Source of the DNA: Bythopirellula goksoeyrii
GTDB taxonomy: Bacteria > Planctomycetota > Planctomycetia > Pirellulales > Lacipirellulaceae
Assembly (NCBI RefSeq): GCF_008065115.1
Contig: NZ_CP042913.1
Location: forward strand, 5,467,257 to 5,531,256
Direction of reading: 5' to 3'
Length of the DNA stretch: 64,000 nucleotides
The notes below the pieces were generated by a model that made no database searches, was not told the origin of the DNA, and saw only the letters and a program-made list of their open reading frames with translations. This document shows positions 25,638 through 34,768 of the stretch, one piece after another (position 1 is the stretch's first letter; each line of letters opens with the position of its first letter). The translations under genes were made by a program, and so were the position numbers.

Positions 25638-27856
25638 TCACCACATCACCCACGGCTGGCAACTCCTTACTACGTCAGTGGCAAGGCCCTTTGACCGAAG
25701 AGCTACTACGCGCACCAGGAAACTTCGGCCTCGGTCAGGTCCCTTCCTCCAAGCAGCCCGATGCGACCACGACGATGGTTTGTGGGTATTGTTCCACGGG
25801 CTGTGGCCTGAACATCCATCTCAAAAATGGCGAGGCAGTTAATCTCACACCAACGGTCGACTACAGCGTCAATGCAGGGATGGCCTGCCCCAAGGGTTGG
25901 GAGGCACTCTCTGTGCTCGACTGCCCAGACCGCGGCACGATGCCACTCCTGCGAGACGACCAAGGTCGCCGTGTGCCGGTGAAATGGGATATAGCGGTGC
26001 GCGCATTTTGCGATTCTTTTAAGAAGATCCAAGAACGCCACGGTAAACACTCCGTCGCATTTCTCAGCACGGGGCAGATACCCACTGAAGAAATGGCCTA
26101 CCTGGGTAGCCTCGCCAAGTTCGGCATGGGCATGCTCCATGGCGATGGAAACACGCGCCAGTGTATGGCCACCTCGGTTGTCGCCTATAAGCAAGCCTTC
26201 GGATTCGACGCACCGCCTTACACCTATCAGGATTTCGAAGAGTCAGATGTTATCGTCCTGGTGGGGTCGAACCTCTGCATCGCCCATCCGATCATGTGGC
26301 AGCGCGTCTGCCGCAATCCGCACGAGCCTGAGATCATTGTCCTCGATCCTCGTACCACTGAAACCGCCGCTGCTGCCACGCAGCACCTGGCACTCAAACC
26401 GAAGTCCGATCTTGCCCTACTGTATGGCCTGGCTCACATTCTCATTGCTGAAGGTTGGATAAATGACAAATTCATTAGCCAGCACACCGAGGGCTATGTC
26501 GATTTCCGCCGTCATGTAGAAAGTTTCACTCCTGAATATGTCGAACAAGTCAGCGGCATCTCAAAGGAACGCCTCCATTACGCTGCCCGCACAATTCACA
26601 GAGGCAAGCGAGTGAGCTTCTGGTGGACCATGGGTGTCAACCAAAGTTACCAGGGGGTCCGCACAGCCCAGGCAATCATCAATCTGGCGCTAATCACCGG
26701 CAACATCGGTCGCCCCGGCACAGGTGCCAACTCGATCACCGGCCAATGCAATGCCATGGGTTCGCGGCTGTTCAGCAATACGACCAACTTGCTCGGAGGC
26801 CATGACTACCAGAATGCAGCCCATCGCCAGAAAGTGGCTGGCGTACTCGACATCGACGAGAGTCACATACCCACGGAGAACAGTTGGGCCTACGACCGGA
26901 TCATCGAAGGAATACTGCGTGATGAGATCAAGGGTCTATGGGTTATTTGCACTAACCCTGTTCATTCATGGATCAACCAGAACACCTGTCGGGAGATTCT
27001 CGAACGACTCGATTATCTCGTCGTGCAGGACATGTATCACTCGACTGAAACGGCTCTTGAAGCCGATCTGTATATCCCAGCGGCTGGCTGGGGTGAAAAG
27101 GAAGGGACGTTCATCAACTCAGAACGTCGAATCGGAGTTATCAAGAAGGTAGCGAAAGCGCCAGGGCAGGCGCTCTCCGATTTTTCCATCTTTCGACTCG
27201 TCTCACACTACTGGGGCTGCGAAGAAATGTTCTCACGCTGGCAGCAGCCCGAAGATGTCTTCCAGACCATGAAGGAGCTTTCTCGGGATCAACCGTGCGA
27301 TATCACCGGCATCGAAGATTACCGCATGCTCGATGACCGTGGTGGCATTCAATGGCCTTATCCCGAGGGCTGTCAAGACGAGCAAAGCGAGCGGCGCTTG
27401 TTCGCTGACGGCCAGTTCTACCATCCCGATGGTCGTGCCAAAATGCTCTTCGAAGACCCCAGCGAAATGCCAGAACCACCCAATCCCCGCTATCCCTATC
27501 TGCTGCTAACGGGCCGAGGAAGCGCATCGCAATGGCATACTCAGACACGCACTTCCAAGTCCAGTGTTCTGCGAGGGCTCTATCCACTTTCACCCTACGT
27601 CGAGATCAATCCCCAAGATGCCCGCAACGAAGAGATACGCCCTGATTCCCTGGTTACAATCACTTCGCAGCGTGGAAGCATCCAAGCCAAAGCCTTCGTA
27701 ACTCCCACAATTCAAGCTGGTCAGGTCTTTATTCCCATGCACTACGAAACAACCAACCAACTTACCCACGCCCATTTTGACCCCTATTCCCGGCAACCTT
27801 CTTATAAGAACTGCGCCGTAAGAATATCCCCGGCTCATGTACCCGTGATCGGCTAG
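25634..27856 (+). CDS. Molybdopterin assimilatory-type nitrate reductase, catalytic subunit
   Basis: This is a 740-residue member of the DMSO reductase/NapA-NasA superfamily. Residues about 45-85 have the N-terminal [4Fe-4S] motif [14 protein letters not shown] … MACPKG. It continues with [47 protein letters not shown], and the molybdopterin-binding C-terminal domain ([10 protein letters not shown]…QWHTQTRT, …[25 protein letters not shown]). No Tat leader is present, so it is cytoplasmic. The family and the narK and nirB neighbours indicate reduction of nitrate to nitrite for assimilation. The partner subunit is the DmsBC fusion, not a ferredoxin or NADH reductase. The start overlaps the upstream stop by 4 bases. 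Confidence 0.9.
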   Translation: MITTSPTAGNSLLRQWQGPLTEELLRAPGNFGLGQVPSSKQPDATTTMVCGYCSTGCGLNIHLKNGEAVNLTPTVDYSVNAGMACPKGWEALSVLDCPDRGTMPLLRDDQGRRVPVKWDIAVRAFCDSFKKIQERHGKHSVAFLSTGQIPTEEMAYLGSLAKFGMGMLHGDGNTRQCMATSVVAYKQAFGFDAPPYTYQDFEESDVIVLVGSNLCIAHPIMWQRVCRNPHEPEIIVLDPRTTETAAAATQHLALKPKSDLALLYGLAHILIAEGWINDKFISQHTEGYVDFRRHVESFTPEYVEQVSGISKERLHYAARTIHRGKRVSFWWTMGVNQSYQGVRTAQAIINLALITGNIGRPGTGANSITGQCNAMGSRLFSNTTNLLGGHDYQNAAHRQKVAGVLDIDESHIPTENSWAYDRIIEGILRDEIKGLWVICTNPVHSWINQNTCREILERLDYLVVQDMYHSTETALEADLYIPAAGWGEKEGTFINSERRIGVIKKVAKAPGQALSDFSIFRLVSHYWGCEEMFSRWQQPEDVFQTMKELSRDQPCDITGIEDYRMLDDRGGIQWPYPEGCQDEQSERRLFADGQFYHPDGRAKMLFEDPSEMPEPPNPRYPYLLLTGRGSASQWHTQTRTSKSSVLRGLYPLSPYVEINPQDARNEEIRPDSLVTITSQRGSIQAKAFVTPTIQAGQVFIPMHYETTNQLTHAHFDPYSRQPSYKNCAVRISPAHVPVIG

Positions 27857-27862
27857 TTATCT

Positions 27863-27920
27863 GTCATCCCGAGGTACTCCGAGGGATCTGGCCAGATTTC
27901 TCGGAGTATCTCGAAATGAC
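27863..27920. repeat. Near-perfect 58-base palindrome (REP-like, possible terminator)
   Basis: The 29-base arms (27863-27891 and 27892-27920) match at 24 positions. The outer ends are GTCAT/ATGAC and the core is TACTCCGAG/CTCGGAGTA. Three of the five mismatches become G-U pairs in a plus-strand transcript. It starts 6 bases after the nitrate reductase stop and ends 42 bases before nirB. There is no T-run, so the effect may be mRNA stability or attenuation. It looks like a dispersed repeat of the GTCATCCCGAGG type. Confidence 0.75.
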
Positions 27921-27962
27921 AAACAAACGACACTCTTAACAGAAAACTCTCACTCAAAAACC

Positions 27963-30900
27963 ATGAACACTTCCCCACAAACAGTCGTCGTCATTGGCAA
28001 TGGTATGGTCGGTCACCGGTTTGTCGAGAAACTGGTCGAGTTTGATACTCTCGAACAATACAAGATCGTCACATTCTGCGAAGAGCCACGCGCTGCCTAC
28101 GACCGCGTCGGTCTGACTTCGTTCTTTGCCCACCGCGATGCCGAGCAACTCATGCTCGCCCGACTGGATTGGTATCGAGAAAATGGTGTCGAATTGCACA
28201 TTGGCGATCGGGCCTGCACAATCGATCGCGATAAAAAGCTCGTGCGATCTGAGGCTGGCGTAGAAATTACCTACGACCACATCGTAATGGCGACGGGCTC
28301 GTATCCCTTCGTGCCTCCTGTTGAAGGCTTCAAACTCCGTGGCGTGTTCGTGTATCGCACGATTGAAGATCTGGAGCGGATTATCGAATTCGGCAAGAAG
28401 TCCAAGCGTTGCGCCGTCATCGGCGGCGGACTACTGGGCTTGGAAGCAGCCAAAGCCGCTTATGACTTGGGACTAGAAACCCACGTAATCGAGTTTGCCC
28501 CGCGACTCATGCCACGGCAGATCGACGATCATGGCTCACAGATTCTCGTCAAACGCATCGAAGAAATGGGAGTCCGTGTCCACCTGAACAAGGGCACCAA
28601 AGTGGTCCTCGGCAACGGCCAAGTTGAGAAAATGGTATTCAACAACGACGAGGAGTTGGATGTCGACATGATTATCGTCTCCTGCGGAGTCCGTCCTCGC
28701 GATGACCTGGCTCGCGAAAGCGGACTGGAATTGGGGGAACGCGGAGGGGTTCTGGTGAACGATGCTTTGCAGACTTCCGATCCCGATATCTATGCCGTTG
28801 GAGAAGTCGCCCAACACAGTGGCATGGTCTATGGCTTGGTCGCACCTGGCTACGAAATGGCCGAAATCCTGGCGATGAATCTCACCGGGAGTGAAGCTCG
28901 GTTCACAGGTGCTGATCTCTCGACCAAGCTAAAACTCATGGGCGTCGATGTCGCCAGCTTCGGCCAAAACGAACTCCCCGCGGATCAGGCGACCCCTTTG
29001 GTGTACGAAGACCCCATCGGCGGTGTCTACAAGAAGTTACTGTTTGATCCGGCAGGTAAGAATCTGCTGGGTGGCATCCTGGTGGGCGATGCCTCCGATT
29101 ATGGCACTCTGTCGATCCTCGCCAAGAGTGGTGATCCACTCCCCTGTCAGCCGGGTGATCTGCTAGGAGGTTCTGGCGGTGGTGCAGCGGCAGCGCTCGG
29201 TGGAGCGGATGCCATGTCCGACGATGCCCAAATCTGCTCCTGCAATAATGTTACCAAAGGTGCCATTTGCGCAGCCATCACCGAAGGAGGTCTCACTTCA
29301 CTCACAGACCTGAAATCCTGTACCAAAGCCGGCACCGGTTGCGGAGGATGTATGCCACTGGTTGCCGATGTCTTCAAAGCGCAACTAGAAAAGTCCGGAG
29401 TCGAGGTAAACAACAACCTCTGTGAACACTTTGCTTATTCACGACAGGAACTCTTTGGCATCGTCAAAGTCAAAGAAATCAAGACCTTCGCAGAACTAAT
29501 CACGTCCTACGGCAGCGGCAACGGCTGTGAGATTTGCAAACCGGCCGTTGGGTCGATTCTTGCTTCCCTTTGGAACGACACGATCATCAATGCCGATCAC
29601 CAAACCCTCCAAGACACGAACGACCGCTTCCTGGCTAACATGCAGCGCGGGGGGCTGTATTCGGTCGTACCTCGAGTTCCCGGCGGCGAGATCACGCCTG
29701 ACAAGTTGATTGTTATCGGCAACGTCGCTAAGAAGTATGGCCTCTACACAAAAATCACTGGTGGACAACGCATAGATCTCTTCGGTGCACAGCTCCACCA
29801 ACTCCCCGACATCTGGGAAGAGCTGATCGATGCAGGGTTCGAGAGCGGCCACGCCTACGGTAAGGCCGTGCGAACCGTCAAGAGTTGCGTTGGTACCTCC
29901 TGGTGCCGCTACGGAGTTCAAGACAGCGTCCGCTTTGCGATTGAGGTGGAAAAGCGCTACCGCGGAATTCGAGCACCTCACAAAATCAAGTTCGCCGTTT
30001 CCGGCTGCGTCCGCGAGTGTGCTGAGGCCCAGTGCAAAGACGTCGGCCTCATTGCCACTGAGAATGGCTACAACCTCTATGTCTGCGGCAACGGCGGTGC
30101 AAAACCACGTCACGCTGATCTATTTGCCACCGACATTGATGAACAGACCGCCCTCAAATATATCGACCGCTTTCTGATGTACTACATCTACACTGCCGAC
30201 AAACTTATGCGTACTGCTACATGGGTCGAGCAACTCGACGGCGGTCTCGACCACGTCAAGGATGTCGTGATTCACGACAAGCTTGGCCTTTGTGACGAAC
30301 TAGAAGAGCGGATGCAACATCTGGTTGATACGTATCAATGTGAATGGAAAGCTGTCGTCGATGACCCCGAAAAACGCAAACTCTATCGCCAGTTCATCAA
30401 TACCGAGGAACATGAGCGAGACATCGAGTTCGTCGACGAGCGAGGTCAGCAACGCCCCGTCTATTGGCCCAAGGATGGCGATCTCGTGCAGATTCAATCG
30501 TCTCCAGTAAAGCACGAAGCCAACGGCACATCCAAGCGACCTCCCGCACCCAAGCCGGAGTGGATCGAAGTGGGCAACGTCGCCGACTTTCCCCGCGACG
30601 GCGGCGCCGCCATCAAATATGGCGACGTGCAAATCGCCGTGTTCAACTTCAGCAGCCGCGGCGAGTGGTACGCCTGCCAAAACATGTGCCCCCACAAGAA
30701 TGCCTTCGTACTTTCCAGAGGCATCCTCGGTAGTGTGGGTGAAGAACCCAAAGTCGCTTGCCCCTTGCACAAGAAACCATTCTCCCTCAAGAGCGGAGAG
30801 AGCCTCTCCGGCGAAGATTTCTCGGTAAAGGTGTTCCCTATCAAAGTCGAAGCAGGGAAGGTCCTGGTCGAATTGCCACCCAAACAGCAACTCGATGCCC

Positions 30901-30995
30901 TGCTGGCGACCCGCCTCCACATCATCGGCGAAGAACTGGATGCTTGCTCGGCATGTACTGGCCACAAAGAGGAAGAAATCACCCAAAGCGTGTGA
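27963..30995 (+). CDS. nirB: NirB-NirD fusion: assimilatory nitrite reductase with C-terminal Rieske domain
   Basis: This is a 1010-residue fusion. Residues about 1-400 form an FAD/NAD(P)H oxidoreductase (VVVIGNGMVGHRFVEKL; CAVIGGGLLGLEAAKAAYDLG). A BFD-like [2Fe-2S] region follows near 420 (CSCNNVTKGAIC … CTKAGTGCGGC). The sulfite/nitrite reductase part (about 545-830) has the siroheme-[4Fe-4S] Cys ligands SCVGTSWCRYG and SGCVRECAEAQC. The last 140 residues form a NirD/Rieske domain with CPHK and CPLHKKPF, so the cluster ligands are kept, unlike in E. coli NirD. The reaction is nitrite + 6 electrons from NAD(P)H to ammonium. NirB (about 840) and NirD (about 110) are usually separate. It follows the nitrate reductase gene by 106 bases. 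Confidence 0.94.
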   Translation: MNTSPQTVVVIGNGMVGHRFVEKLVEFDTLEQYKIVTFCEEPRAAYDRVGLTSFFAHRDAEQLMLARLDWYRENGVELHIGDRACTIDRDKKLVRSEAGVEITYDHIVMATGSYPFVPPVEGFKLRGVFVYRTIEDLERIIEFGKKSKRCAVIGGGLLGLEAAKAAYDLGLETHVIEFAPRLMPRQIDDHGSQILVKRIEEMGVRVHLNKGTKVVLGNGQVEKMVFNNDEELDVDMIIVSCGVRPRDDLARESGLELGERGGVLVNDALQTSDPDIYAVGEVAQHSGMVYGLVAPGYEMAEILAMNLTGSEARFTGADLSTKLKLMGVDVASFGQNELPADQATPLVYEDPIGGVYKKLLFDPAGKNLLGGILVGDASDYGTLSILAKSGDPLPCQPGDLLGGSGGGAAAALGGADAMSDDAQICSCNNVTKGAICAAITEGGLTSLTDLKSCTKAGTGCGGCMPLVADVFKAQLEKSGVEVNNNLCEHFAYSRQELFGIVKVKEIKTFAELITSYGSGNGCEICKPAVGSILASLWNDTIINADHQTLQDTNDRFLANMQRGGLYSVVPRVPGGEITPDKLIVIGNVAKKYGLYTKITGGQRIDLFGAQLHQLPDIWEELIDAGFESGHAYGKAVRTVKSCVGTSWCRYGVQDSVRFAIEVEKRYRGIRAPHKIKFAVSGCVRECAEAQCKDVGLIATENGYNLYVCGNGGAKPRHADLFATDIDEQTALKYIDRFLMYYIYTADKLMRTATWVEQLDGGLDHVKDVVIHDKLGLCDELEERMQHLVDTYQCEWKAVVDDPEKRKLYRQFINTEEHERDIEFVDERGQQRPVYWPKDGDLVQIQSSPVKHEANGTSKRPPAPKPEWIEVGNVADFPRDGGAAIKYGDVQIAVFNFSSRGEWYACQNMCPHKNAFVLSRGILGSVGEEPKVACPLHKKPFSLKSGESLSGEDFSVKVFPIKVEAGKVLVELPPKQQLDALLATRLHIIGEELDACSACTGHKEEEITQSV

Positions 30996-31088
30996 CCCCG
31001 TTTAGCCGTACCCCGAAGGGAAACGAGTTTCAGCTCCACCGCCAGTCCGCCATTCCGCTAGTCCGCCACAGCGTCGCCCGCCGCTCGG

Positions 31089-32765
31089 CTACTTCGTCTC
31101 GCTTGCCGTTGGAATCAAGCTCTCTGGCTGGTCCAGAAAGAGATAGTGCCCATGGTCTGCCGTGACGATGACGACAGACTCCTGCCAATTGCTGTTTTGC
31201 TCGACCCAATGGGTGACGGTTCTCACAGCCTCGTCGCCACTGAAGACGGCCCCAATAGAATTGTCGAGGTTGTCATCGTGATTGGCCCAATCAACGTCGC
31301 CTGCTTCGACCATCAACCAGAAACCCTTCGGGTTTGTTGAAAGCACGGTAATTGCCGCTTGCGTCATTTCAGCAAGAGTGGGATTCTCGTCCAGGTCGGC
31401 GGGCGAATAGCATTCGGCCTCGGCTATACCAGGGGCACACTGATAGTCGCCGTTTGCAGTGGCAAAGGGAAGATGCCCTTTGTGGGCGCCGTAGAATCCA
31501 AGCAGCCGTTTGTTTGTGGTAGCGGCCTGCTCAGCAGCCGCCTGGAGAGCGTCGCTACCATTGACCCCTGCGGTCCGCTCGGATATTAGATATTTTCCTT
31601 CATTCTGGCTATCAATCGCCTCCAGGTCGGCGTCGGTCAGATAGATACTGCCAGGCTCGAAATTAGAGCCTTGTGGACGATTTGTCTTAGCAGTCACTCC
31701 GTAGCCACCGCCGATCAAGACATCCAATCCCGGCAATGGCTGATCGGGATGCGCTACCGAGGGAAGGCCGAGAAGGTCCCGTGTTAGATCTTGATAGTCA
31801 TTCCTTGAAACATTGTGAGCATAAGCAGCAGCCGGAGTAGCATGGCTGATCGGGACACTGCTGACGGCACCCACAGAATAACCATCAAGCTGCGCCTGAA
31901 AGGCGACCGTAGGCAGCTTGTGCCCTGTCGGGTCGATGTTGATCGAGCCATTGAAGGTTTTGATACCGGTACACATACTCGTCGCGGAACTTGCGGAATC
32001 GGTGTAGGCATGGCGGACAATATCCTCGTCGTTTTCGGTGATCGCATAGCTGCTATCACTCCCTGGAGTCCAAGGGTTCGGACCACCGCGTTCGACATTG
32101 TATCCTCCTCCCAATGTGCCATTCGGGTTCTTGACTGTTTGTAGATCGACGTCGACCTCCGTGCCTGTGTTATGGGGACTCGTTACCATGTAGCCGAATT
32201 GGCTAGTCCCGTCGGCAGAGACGTCTTGAAAATGAAGCCCCCGCCCGCGGCCGGAATCATAGCCAATGCGGCAGGACTTGTAGATCGCGGCAGCACGGGT
32301 AGTTTCCCAATCCATGCCATCAAAGATGATCAGAAAAAGATACTTCCGCCCCGCAGCGAGAGCCGCTTGCTGCAACCTAGCGATGTCCGTCTGATCGCAG
32401 TACTCGGCAGCGGGATTGAGCGTCTCGATGGGTTCACCGTCATAGAGTTTCTTGAGTCGAGTCGAATCGCGATAAACACTATTCTTGCCCAGGTAGCTAT
32501 TGAGATCGATTCCGGGTCCCGCACCAGCAGTTCCAAAGGTGTAGATGGGAATCAAGCGATTCGAATGTGTGGCCCAACCCTTGTAATTTTCTGTATCAAC
32601 ACCCCAGTGGGCAACGACAGATCGCTTCGAGAGAATCGCGCCTGACTGCAGGTCATGGATAACATCCTTGGGTTTCTCACTCTCTTCAAACTCCACAGCA
32701 CTGCAATGGTCACAACCAGCAAACAAGACGCCCACAAGGACAGACCAGCGTACACAACTTTTCAT
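31089..32765 (-). CDS. PhoA-family alkaline phosphatase, probable lipoprotein
   Basis: This is a 558-residue exported enzyme. The N terminus is a lipoprotein signal with FAGC (Cys18). The catalytic region is TDSASSATSMCTG, matching the alkaline phosphatase signature D-S-A-x-x-A-T with the Ser nucleophile. Metal-site motifs include IIFDGMDWETTRAA, VEAGDVDWANHDDN and VIVTADHGHYLF. It hydrolyses phosphomonoesters in the periplasm or at the cell surface. It is downstream of the sulfatase on the same strand with a gap of 136 bases. At its 3' end it converges with nirB. No Pho box could be identified with confidence. Confidence 0.9.
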   Translation of the reverse strand: MKSCVRWSVLVGVLFAGCDHCSAVEFEESEKPKDVIHDLQSGAILSKRSVVAHWGVDTENYKGWATHSNRLIPIYTFGTAGAGPGIDLNSYLGKNSVYRDSTRLKKLYDGEPIETLNPAAEYCDQTDIARLQQAALAAGRKYLFLIIFDGMDWETTRAAAIYKSCRIGYDSGRGRGLHFQDVSADGTSQFGYMVTSPHNTGTEVDVDLQTVKNPNGTLGGGYNVERGGPNPWTPGSDSSYAITENDEDIVRHAYTDSASSATSMCTGIKTFNGSINIDPTGHKLPTVAFQAQLDGYSVGAVSSVPISHATPAAAYAHNVSRNDYQDLTRDLLGLPSVAHPDQPLPGLDVLIGGGYGVTAKTNRPQGSNFEPGSIYLTDADLEAIDSQNEGKYLISERTAGVNGSDALQAAAEQAATTNKRLLGFYGAHKGHLPFATANGDYQCAPGIAEAECYSPADLDENPTLAEMTQAAITVLSTNPKGFWLMVEAGDVDWANHDDNLDNSIGAVFSGDEAVRTVTHWVEQNSNWQESVVIVTADHGHYLFLDQPESLIPTASETK

Positions 32766-32901
32766 TCTGCAAATTTTCCCAGCAATCCTACGAAACTCTT
32801 ACATATTTCTACTACGTTCTGTACGCCTGCCGAATCGTTCTCAATGTATTGTACTCCCCCATACTTATCTGTTCAATCAATCTCACTCCGTAGACCGCTG
32901 C

Positions 32902-34530
32902 TCATTCTCGCTTCTTGACTTCGATCTTCTCCTCAGGCAGCGGCCCCGCTAGCGGCGGTGTTTCAAAATATTTGCCATCGTCGATCAGGCGTGGATCGCC
33001 TGTCTCACGTAATTCGGTCAATAGCCGTTCCCGGAGATTATCCACTACTAATGCGTAGTCTGGGTCGGCCGCTACATTGTGCATCTGGTCTGGATCCTTC
33101 TTGAGGTCGAACAACTCTTCTCGTGGCCGTTTTCCATAAGCATTATCGAAGTATCGCTTCCATTGGGAATCGCTGCGATGCTCCACGAGCCAGGCCTTGG
33201 TTGGACCCGCATCCTCATCGGCCAGCGTGATATGCGTATTCTCACGAATTGCTTCCTCTGTAGCAGGATTGCTTCCCTCCAGACCGGTAGGATCGCCGAG
33301 AGGATACCGCTCCGGATGAAAATTGATAATGAACAAGTAGTCGGCTGTGCGTATGGCGCGCTGCGGATATGGCAGATAGCCCGCGCGGGCACTTGCGACG
33401 TGTCGCTCACGACCCATAAACACCGCATCGCGGGCCGGGTCCACTTGGCCCGATCGTTCAGAAGCGAGTACCGGCCAAAGGCTGCGAGCTGTCATCACTT
33501 CAGGAACCGACACCTCCGCCGCTTCAAGAATCGTCGGCGCCAGATCAGGCAGACAAACAAAGTCGTCTACAACCCGACCGCCATGAACCCTTGGTCCGGC
33601 GATCGCTAGTGCGACTTGGGTCCCAAAGTCGTAGAGATTGCATTTTCCATGTGGGAAACCAGGAGGCCCATGATCGCCGCTGGCAATGATGAGCGTGTTT
33701 TCATATTTGCCAGACTGTTTTAATTCGTCTAACAGTACTCCCATCTCGGCATCAAATGCTTGGACCTCTCCCAGATAATCCGCTATATCCTCTCTGACTT
33801 CAGGCACGTCGGGGAGAAACGGAGGTAGTTTTCCTTTGAGAGAATCGGGGTCGATCCCCCATAACACTTTTCCCGAGCCTCGCTCCCACTTACGATGGAC
33901 ATTCGTGGGACCAAACCAATAACAGAACGGCTGGTCGTCCTTGTTATCAGCAAGAAAACTCCGGAAGTTTTCTCGGACCTCATCCAGAAGTGCTTGTTTC
34001 GCTTCGTCTACCGACTTTCCGGAGGCCGAAAGCTCGGTAACATTCTGAGAAAACTGATTGATGCGTCCACCTGTCTCCTCATAGGCATACATTTGTTCTC
34101 CGAAGGGGGCATCACGAGGAGTCCCGGGGCTCCAGACCTTCCAACTCTTTCCAAGGTGGTATCCGCTATCTCTTAGCAACAGGGGCCAACTGGGAATTTC
34201 TGGGTCCCACACAGCTCCCCGCAGAATCGCACCGCGTCCGGTCCGCCAAAAATGTTGGCCCGATAGCAAAGAACTTCGGCACGGAGTGCAAGAGGGTGCA
34301 TTCACAAAAGCCTGGAGAAACAGTACGCCCTCACGTGCAATGCGGTCGAAATTGGGCGTACTCACCGCATCGCTTATCCCCTTTTCCTTCTCCAACTCCG
34401 CGTAGAAACTCGCTTGCCTCCCCCAATCATCGGCAAAGAGGAATAGAACGTTCGGGCGATTGGCTGCCAGCAAGCTTTGAGGCAGAAACAATGCAAGACT
34501 TAACCAAGTTGACTTTAGCAGCGCGGACAT
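32902..34530 (-). CDS. Formylglycine-dependent sulfatase (heparan N-sulfatase-like)
   Basis: This is a 542-residue exported sulfatase with a signal peptide (about 1-23) followed by RPNVLFLFADDWG, whose Asp pair (34-35) binds calcium. The sulfatase signature C81-T-P-C-R85-SSLLSG has the Cys that is converted to formylglycine. Further metal and substrate residues lie in SGDHGPP and GKCNLYDFGTQV. The sequence is closest in feel to the sulfamidase (SGSH) group, which acts on N-sulfated glucosamine, but the substrate class cannot be fixed by eye. Planctomycetes use many sulfatases on algal polysaccharides. It lies between the FecR gene and the alkaline phosphatase gene. Confidence 0.92.
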   Translation of the reverse strand: MSALLKSTWLSLALFLPQSLLAANRPNVLFLFADDWGRQASFYAELEKEKGISDAVSTPNFDRIAREGVLFLQAFVNAPSCTPCRSSLLSGQHFWRTGRGAILRGAVWDPEIPSWPLLLRDSGYHLGKSWKVWSPGTPRDAPFGEQMYAYEETGGRINQFSQNVTELSASGKSVDEAKQALLDEVRENFRSFLADNKDDQPFCYWFGPTNVHRKWERGSGKVLWGIDPDSLKGKLPPFLPDVPEVREDIADYLGEVQAFDAEMGVLLDELKQSGKYENTLIIASGDHGPPGFPHGKCNLYDFGTQVALAIAGPRVHGGRVVDDFVCLPDLAPTILEAAEVSVPEVMTARSLWPVLASERSGQVDPARDAVFMGRERHVASARAGYLPYPQRAIRTADYLFIINFHPERYPLGDPTGLEGSNPATEEAIRENTHITLADEDAGPTKAWLVEHRSDSQWKRYFDNAYGKRPREELFDLKKDPDQMHNVAADPDYALVVDNLRERLLTELRETGDPRLIDDGKYFETPPLAGPLPEEKIEVKKRE

Positions 34531-34768
34531 CGGTTGCTTAGAGATGGATTCGAGTTGATACGAGTGAATTTTCTACTAATACCAATATCACTCAACATCG
34601 AGATCCTAACGCAACACCTTCCCAGTGCAAAGGAAAATAATGATATTTCTCTGCGAGAGACCGTCAGCACCTCCGCAGACAAAAGTCGTTTTCCCAGACA
34701 CTTCGGAGAAAATGACGAAATCACCAAAATACTGCACCGACGTCGTTTTCAAGACTCGTTCAATCCCA

